Source: Hyphococcus sp.
Lineage (GTDB): Bacteria; Pseudomonadota; Alphaproteobacteria; Caulobacterales; Parvularculaceae
DNA length: 64,000 nt
Direction of reading: 5' to 3'
NCBI GenBank assembly: GCA_028284345.1
Contig: JANQRY010000003.1
Coordinates: 62,001-126,000, forward strand
Shown: positions 60,426-64,000 of the stretch, piece after piece
How positions within the stretch are numbered: the first letter of the stretch is position 1
How the letters are laid out: each line of letters opens with the position of its first letter
Position numbers and translations under genes: made by a program
The notes under the pieces: generated by a model
Told to the model about the DNA's origin: nothing
The model's input: only the letters and a program-made list of their open reading frames with translations
Database searches by the model: none

Positions 60426-60881
60426 TCAGATATAGGCGATGAGCCGTCCGGCGATAAGCGCGCCGACCCAGGCCAGCACCGCGGCGGCGGCGACGGTTCG
60501 ATGGCTATTCGTTACGTTCCCGGCGCCGTTGATGCAGACCCGGGCAAGATGAGTCGTCAGGGCAAGGCCAATCAAAATCAGAATGATCTTGATGCGAAAG
60601 GGCCAGCTTGGCCACATTTCGGTGGCCGCGCCGAGAAACAAGGCAATGCCGGAAAGAAAGTTCAAAACAAATCCCGCCTGCGCAAGCCGCATAAATACGC
60701 CAAGACTTGTAACGGGCACGCCGGTAGCAACGCCAAGGGCGCGGAAGCTGAACATCAACGCAACGCCGACCAGCATAGCCATGCCAACCGCGTGCGTTGC
60801 CAGAACGATCGGGTATCCCCAAGGAGATATGGCGACCCAGGCGCCAATCGGCGAGTCTTCAAGCCAAATCAGAAAATCCAT
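60426..60881 (-). CDS. four-helix membrane protein, paralog of the next gene downstream
   Basis: 151 aa with four membrane helices (about 20-48, 62-85, 90-112 and 125-148). THAVGMAMLVGVAL and FRALGVATGVP match LHFVGLCLLLGSLI and LRVLGVANNTP in the neighbour, and both end in AGRLI. The two genes are 16 nt apart, a clear tandem duplication. DUF6644-like; role unknown. Confidence 0.72.
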   Translation of the reverse strand: MDFLIWLEDSPIGAWVAISPWGYPIVLATHAVGMAMLVGVALMFSFRALGVATGVPVTSLGVFMRLAQAGFVLNFLSGIALFLGAATEMWPSWPFRIKIILILIGLALTTHLARVCINGAGNVTNSHRTVAAAAVLAWVGALIAGRLIAYI

Positions 60882-60935
60882 AGCGCGAGGCTTCCCCGAC
60901 CGTCAGATATGCTTTCCAGCGCGAACGCCCGTAAG

Positions 60936-61385
60936 CTATTTCATCATTTCCGTAATCGGCGCATACGCCATCGCGTTTGTTTTCAAAACAAACTCTGTAT
61001 TCGGAATTTCCGCCTCGCCGCGTTTCACAGCCGCGCCGAGCGCCGCCAGCGCCTCATCCGGATGGCCTGCAATCTCGTAAACAATCATGTATTTAAAATC
61101 AGGATCAGGACGGCCGCTTCTCGACTGCATCCGGAACCGCTGGCCGCGGACAAACTCAGGCAGCTTTACAATGTCGGCCATATGAGCGTCATACCAGCTG
61201 TTGAACGCCTCTTCTTTTCCGTCCACCGGATTTGCAAACACGATGAACAGGCTGTCGCCTTCCGATATATAGCCGCTGCCCGACGGCTGATCGTTGGTCG
61301 CCGCCTCTTCAGCACAAGCCGATAGAACGGGCGCGAAAAGCGCCGCCATGAAAGCGAATCCGAACGTTCTTATGAAACCAACCAT
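60936..61385 (-). CDS. exported lipoprotein with dimeric alpha/beta-barrel (EthD/DUF4286-like) domain
   Basis: 149 aa. Signal with lipobox VLSAC. The mature part contains IVFANPVDGKEEAFNSWYDAHMADIVKLPEFVRGQRF (described here by its NP-x-G-x-E-x-x-FNxWYxxHxxD pattern) as in small DUF4286/EthD-like proteins that act as enzymes or stabilising factors on reactive oxygenated molecules. An exported form is unusual. It lies between the DJ-1 genes and the membrane pair. Substrate unknown. Confidence 0.7.
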   Translation of the reverse strand: MVGFIRTFGFAFMAALFAPVLSACAEEAATNDQPSGSGYISEGDSLFIVFANPVDGKEEAFNSWYDAHMADIVKLPEFVRGQRFRMQSRSGRPDPDFKYMIVYEIAGHPDEALAALGAAVKRGEAEIPNTEFVLKTNAMAYAPITEMMK

Positions 61386-61398
61386 GATAGCCCTTCGA

Positions 61399-62241
61399 TC
61401 AGTTGAATCTTTTCGCCGCCTCTAGCGCGGCGTCGCGAACCATCCCGTCCATTCCCGTGCGGCCCGATTTGACCGCACTGGTCAGTTCTTCTCCGGCCTC
61501 CTGCGGCGTGCCGGCGGAAAATGGCGGCTGCGGAGAATATTCGATAATCAACTGCGCCCGTTTGGCCTCGTCTTCGCCGCGCAGCTCCGCCCCGATCGTG
61601 AGCGCGAAATCAATGCCCGCCGTGACACCGCCGCCGGTGTAGCGGTTGCGGTCAACGACGACCCGCTCATCGACATAAGTGGCGCCGAGAAGCGGCAATA
61701 TATCCGTCAGGGCCCAGAGCGTCGTAGCCTTGTAACCGTTGAGCAAGCCGGCGGCGGCCAGGATTAGGCTGCCGGTGCAAACGCTTGTAACGTATTTCGC
61801 CCGCTCGCCGCGGTCGGCCATAAAATCAAGAACCTGATCGTCTTTCATACAGTCGATGGTTCCGAACGTGCCCCCCGGCGCGAACAGGATATCGAGGTCT
61901 TTCGGACATTCGTCGAATGTCGTCGTCGGCGGGATCGCAATGCGGGTATCCGTGATGCAGGGCGTTCTGTCTTTCCAGACAAGATGGATTTCACACCCAA
62001 GAATATTCAGAACCGTCTGCGGGCCGATAAGGTCGAGCAACACCATTTTCGGATAAACGAGCATCGCCACTTTCGGCTTCGGACCCGGATAGCGTTGGGG
62101 CATGCGCATTTTCCCGTCCTTGTCTCTCACATGAGCATGCGCCGACGCCCCCATCGCCGTCGCCGCCAGGGCGCCGGACGTGAGGGCTTGCAAAAGAATG
62201 CGTCGTTTATGGTCGATTGCGCTTTTGTCCGCTTTCGTCAC
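61399..62241 (-). CDS. Tat-exported DJ-1/PfpI protein, isonitrile-hydratase-like (copy 2)
   Basis: 280 aa. Twin-arginine signal (KRRILLQ, hydrophobic stretch, cleavage near ASA-HAH). The DJ-1/PfpI core has LLDLIGPQ (Asp used in isonitrile hydratase), DILFAPGGTFGT, nucleophile Cys in SVCTGSLILAAAGLL and RYTGGGVTAGIDFAL. Start is GTG at 62241, 8 nt after GGAG; a TTG seven codons upstream is less likely. InhA-type enzymes hydrate isonitriles to N-formyl amines, but other GlxA-like proteins have unknown roles. Export by Tat is uncommon for this family. Confidence 0.8.
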   Translation of the reverse strand: MTKADKSAIDHKRRILLQALTSGALAATAMGASAHAHVRDKDGKMRMPQRYPGPKPKVAMLVYPKMVLLDLIGPQTVLNILGCEIHLVWKDRTPCITDTRIAIPPTTTFDECPKDLDILFAPGGTFGTIDCMKDDQVLDFMADRGERAKYVTSVCTGSLILAAAGLLNGYKATTLWALTDILPLLGATYVDERVVVDRNRYTGGGVTAGIDFALTIGAELRGEDEAKRAQLIIEYSPQPPFSAGTPQEAGEELTSAVKSGRTGMDGMVRDAALEAAKRFN

Positions 62242-62254
62242 AATACTTCTCCGT

Positions 62255-63109
62255 TCAACCAACGCGGCGCGTTGCTATCGAAATCGCACGTTCATTATAT
62301 TCCGGCAACATGCTCGCAACCAGGTTCGCGGTTTCCGGCCACGCCTTTTCCGGCACGCCGGAATTAAATTCCGGCTGCGGATCGTATTCGGCAATAAGCT
62401 GCAATGTTCTGGCGTAGTCGGGGCCGCGGAAGACGGTGGTCATATGCAACCCGAAATCTATGCCGGCGGTTACGCCCGCCCCCGTCACTCTGTTGCGGTC
62501 CTTGACGAGACGTTCGTTGACCGGGGTTGCGCCAAAGGACGGCAGGCACGCATCGCGGACTTTCCAGTGACCCGTGGCGCGGTATCCGTCGAGCAGCCCG
62601 GCCGCGCCGAGGATCAACACGCCGGTGCAAATGCTGCCGATGTATTTCGCCGATGGGCCGTGCTTCTGAAGAAAGGAGACATAGCGGTCGTCGTCCATCG
62701 CATCGAGCGTGCCAACGCCGCCGCCCGGCATGAACAAAAGATCGACGCCCTTTTCGATCTCCTCGAACGTCGCCGTCGGGACCAGCGTCACATTGCGGTC
62801 GCACAATACGGGGTCAGGCGTCGGCGACACGATGTCGACCTTGGCGCCCTTCATTGTCGCGAAGAAATACTGAGGGCCAAGGAGATCGAGCGCCGTCATC
62901 CCCGGATACGCTACAAGGGCGATTCGTTCCGATCCTTGAGGCTTGTGCCAATAATCGCCCGAAGGGTCAGGCCGTGGACCGGCCTTCGGGCTTGCAACGC
63001 CGGTCGGACAACTTTCCTCGGCCCGCGCCGCCGTTGAAACGCCGGCGGTCGATGCGCCGGCAAGGGACAATCCAGCAAACGTAACCCTGCGTCGACTTAT
63101 TGAACTCAT
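62255..63109 (-). CDS. Tat-exported DJ-1/PfpI protein, isonitrile-hydratase-like (copy 1)
   Basis: 284 aa. Signal SRRRVTFAGLSLAGAS with cleavage near ARA-EES, Tat type. Core motifs ALDLLGPQ, DLLFMPGGGVGT, nucleophile Cys in SICTGVLILGAAGLLDGYRAT and RVTGAGVTAGIDFGL parallel the next gene. The two proteins are clearly paralogs made by tandem duplication. The gene follows a TonB receptor gene, separated by a 12-bp stem hairpin at 63137-63168. Confidence 0.8.
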   Translation of the reverse strand: MSSISRRRVTFAGLSLAGASTAGVSTAARAEESCPTGVASPKAGPRPDPSGDYWHKPQGSERIALVAYPGMTALDLLGPQYFFATMKGAKVDIVSPTPDPVLCDRNVTLVPTATFEEIEKGVDLLFMPGGGVGTLDAMDDDRYVSFLQKHGPSAKYIGSICTGVLILGAAGLLDGYRATGHWKVRDACLPSFGATPVNERLVKDRNRVTGAGVTAGIDFGLHMTTVFRGPDYARTLQLIAEYDPQPEFNSGVPEKAWPETANLVASMLPEYNERAISIATRRVG

Positions 63110-63136
63110 TTACCGAAACCCTTGTTTGTATATGAA

Positions 63137-63168
63137 CAGTGCGGCGATCATCGCAAATCGCCGCACTG
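63137..63168 (-). terminator. strong hairpin between TonB receptor and DJ-1 genes
   Basis: CAGTGCGGCGAT (63137-63148) and ATCGCCGCACTG (63157-63168) pair over 12 bp with an 8-base loop. It begins about 20 nt after the receptor stop and ends 27 nt before the DJ-1 start. No T-run follows, so it may be a partial terminator or an mRNA stabiliser that makes receptor and downstream genes unequal. Confidence 0.6.
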
Positions 63169-63188
63169 ATGCAAGGTGTCAGACGGTA

Positions 63189-64000
63189 TTAGTAACGAAG
63201 TCGTGTCGTAATACCGATCGTTCGCGGCCGAAACGTCGTCTGGGCGATAAAGCCTGTATCGAAGGCGCAGCCCGCGAGCGACAAGTCCGCGTTAAAGGAG
63301 CAGTTTCGACGACCTGTGTTCGTCGCAACCGTCCGGTCGTCCTGTGAGTTCAAGACATTGTCGACAAAGAGGGACACATCCCAAGCCCCGGTGCGGAAGC
63401 CGGCTCGCATCGAGAGGTATTCCGTCGGCTCGGCAATGTAGACATCCGGGGAGAACCCGTTCGTGCCCGAGCCGAAACCACGGGGATAGTCGCCTGTGTA
63501 TTGGAAATCGGCGCGACCGTAAATTTCCAAGCCCGCCGAGACCGGCATCTCGAACTGCGCGCCCAGACGGAAGCTCAGATCAGGCACAGACGCCGCGTCC
63601 CCATCCCGAATGAAAAGGGTTTCAATGCCGCTAACTTGAAGCGTCAGTTCTTCAAAGGTCGCGTCGACGTAGGAGACAGCGCCGTTGAGCGTGACATAGT
63701 CATGGAGTTGAACGACCATTCCGACATCCACGCCTTGCGACGTCATGCTGGCGGCGTTCGCGATAAACGCTGACCGGCAGTTCAGACGGGCGTTAACCTG
63801 CGTGTCCTTCCATTCAACGCGATAGGCGCTCGCATCGATGGACACACGGCCGTCGAACGGCTGAAGCTTCGTACCGATCTCGTAACTCCAGACCGAATCC
63901 GACTCATAGGGAATAGCCGGGATATCGGGGAAGCCTAACGAAGCAAGCTCAGCGTCGCAGGCCGGGCCAATCGGCGCGGGCGCAACGCCGCCGGGACGGT
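63189..64000 (-). CDS. TonB-dependent receptor, C-terminal part (runs off the window)
   Basis: About 270 residues of the barrel end. VWSYEIGTKLQPFDGRVSIDASAYRVEWKDTQ-type strands (cited by pattern: YEIGTK then DASAYRVEW), LSFRLGAQFEMP, LSMRAGFRTGAWDVSLFVDNVLN and a final RPRTIGITTRLRY with aromatic end are typical. The 5' portion lies beyond base 64000. It is the first visible gene of the operon running to 57424. An in-frame Cys pair in the late barrel (NCSF, AGCAF) may form an extracellular-loop disulfide. Confidence 0.88.
   Translation of the reverse strand, partial: RPGGVAPAPIGPACDAELASLGFPDIPAIPYESDSVWSYEIGTKLQPFDGRVSIDASAYRVEWKDTQVNARLNCRSAFIANAASMTSQGVDVGMVVQLHDYVTLNGAVSYVDATFEELTLQVSGIETLFIRDGDAASVPDLSFRLGAQFEMPVSAGLEIYGRADFQYTGDYPRGFGSGTNGFSPDVYIAEPTEYLSMRAGFRTGAWDVSLFVDNVLNSQDDRTVATNTGRRNCSFNADLSLAGCAFDTGFIAQTTFRPRTIGITTRLRY

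Noticed and set aside
1-64000. CRISPR arrays, insertion sequences or prophage
   Set aside because: No regularly spaced repeats, transposase or phage structural genes were seen on either strand.

Overview
This 64-kb window looks like chromosome from a GC-rich, TonB-receptor-rich Alphaproteobacterium. The evidence is an assimilatory nitrate operon with NasS/NasT control, alphaproteobacterial-style TonB receptors, an AAHS-type aromatic acid permease and a palindromic intergenic element of alphaproteobacterial type. The genus cannot be fixed from sequence alone; a Parvularculales- or Caulobacterales-like marine organism is a guess. There is no integrase, transposase, phage gene or CRISPR array.

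Layout. (1) 0-8.2 kb: a giant bacterial alpha-2-macroglobulin, tRNA-Arg(CCU), the decayed 3' end of a TonB receptor gene followed by a PepSY membrane protein and a tiny membrane protein, and a methyltransferase-like protein. (2) 8.2-23.2 kb, minus strand: a complete nitrate assimilation operon nrtA-nrtB-nrtCD(fused)-porin-nirB-nirD-nasA-cysG-nasT-nasS. Its 5' leader carries two adjacent hexaloop hairpins with A at loop position 1 and G at position 4, the expected target of the ANTAR antiterminator NasT. A candidate -35/-10 promoter sits so that the RNA would start at the first hairpin. (3) 23.4-57 kb: a large aromatic or cyclic-ketone catabolic region with five transcription regulators (two GntR/FCD, one IclR, one LysR, plus the divergent operator regions they probably use), two TonB receptor plus lipoprotein pairs, a Baeyer-Villiger monooxygenase, two class A flavin monooxygenases, three extradiol dioxygenases (one MhpB type, two VOC type), a C-C hydrolase, the mhpD-mhpE-mhpF lower meta pathway, three glutathione transferases, BKACE, a cyclase, an esterase-like hydrolase, SDRs, WrbA and an MFS permease. 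(4) 57.4-64 kb, minus strand: a compact operon reading TonB receptor (cut by the window end), two Tat-exported DJ-1/PfpI (isonitrile hydratase-like) proteins, a lipoprotein, two paralogous four-helix membrane proteins, another lipoprotein, a PepSY membrane protein and an exported metallo-beta-lactamase-fold lactonase-like protein.

How the genes may work together. Region 3 reads as uptake of an aromatic or alicyclic compound through a TonB receptor, oxygenation (BVMO or flavin monooxygenases), meta ring cleavage, hydrolysis of the ring-fission product, and conversion of 2-hydroxypentadienoate to pyruvate and acetyl-CoA by MhpD/E/F. The substrate is not evident. Its parts are linked by shared features: a repeated CATGC-NN-GCATG operator around the first GntR gene, a duplicated receptor/lipoprotein pair with the same 11-nt gene overlap, and two paralogous exported four-cysteine mini-proteins in separate operons. 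Region 4 has the parts expected for uptake and periplasmic modification of a metallophore-like molecule; this is inference.

The most interesting leads are the receptor/lipoprotein/four-Cys module, the DJ-1 receptor operon, the NasT leader, and an NrtS-like nitrate transporter placed inside the aromatic cluster.
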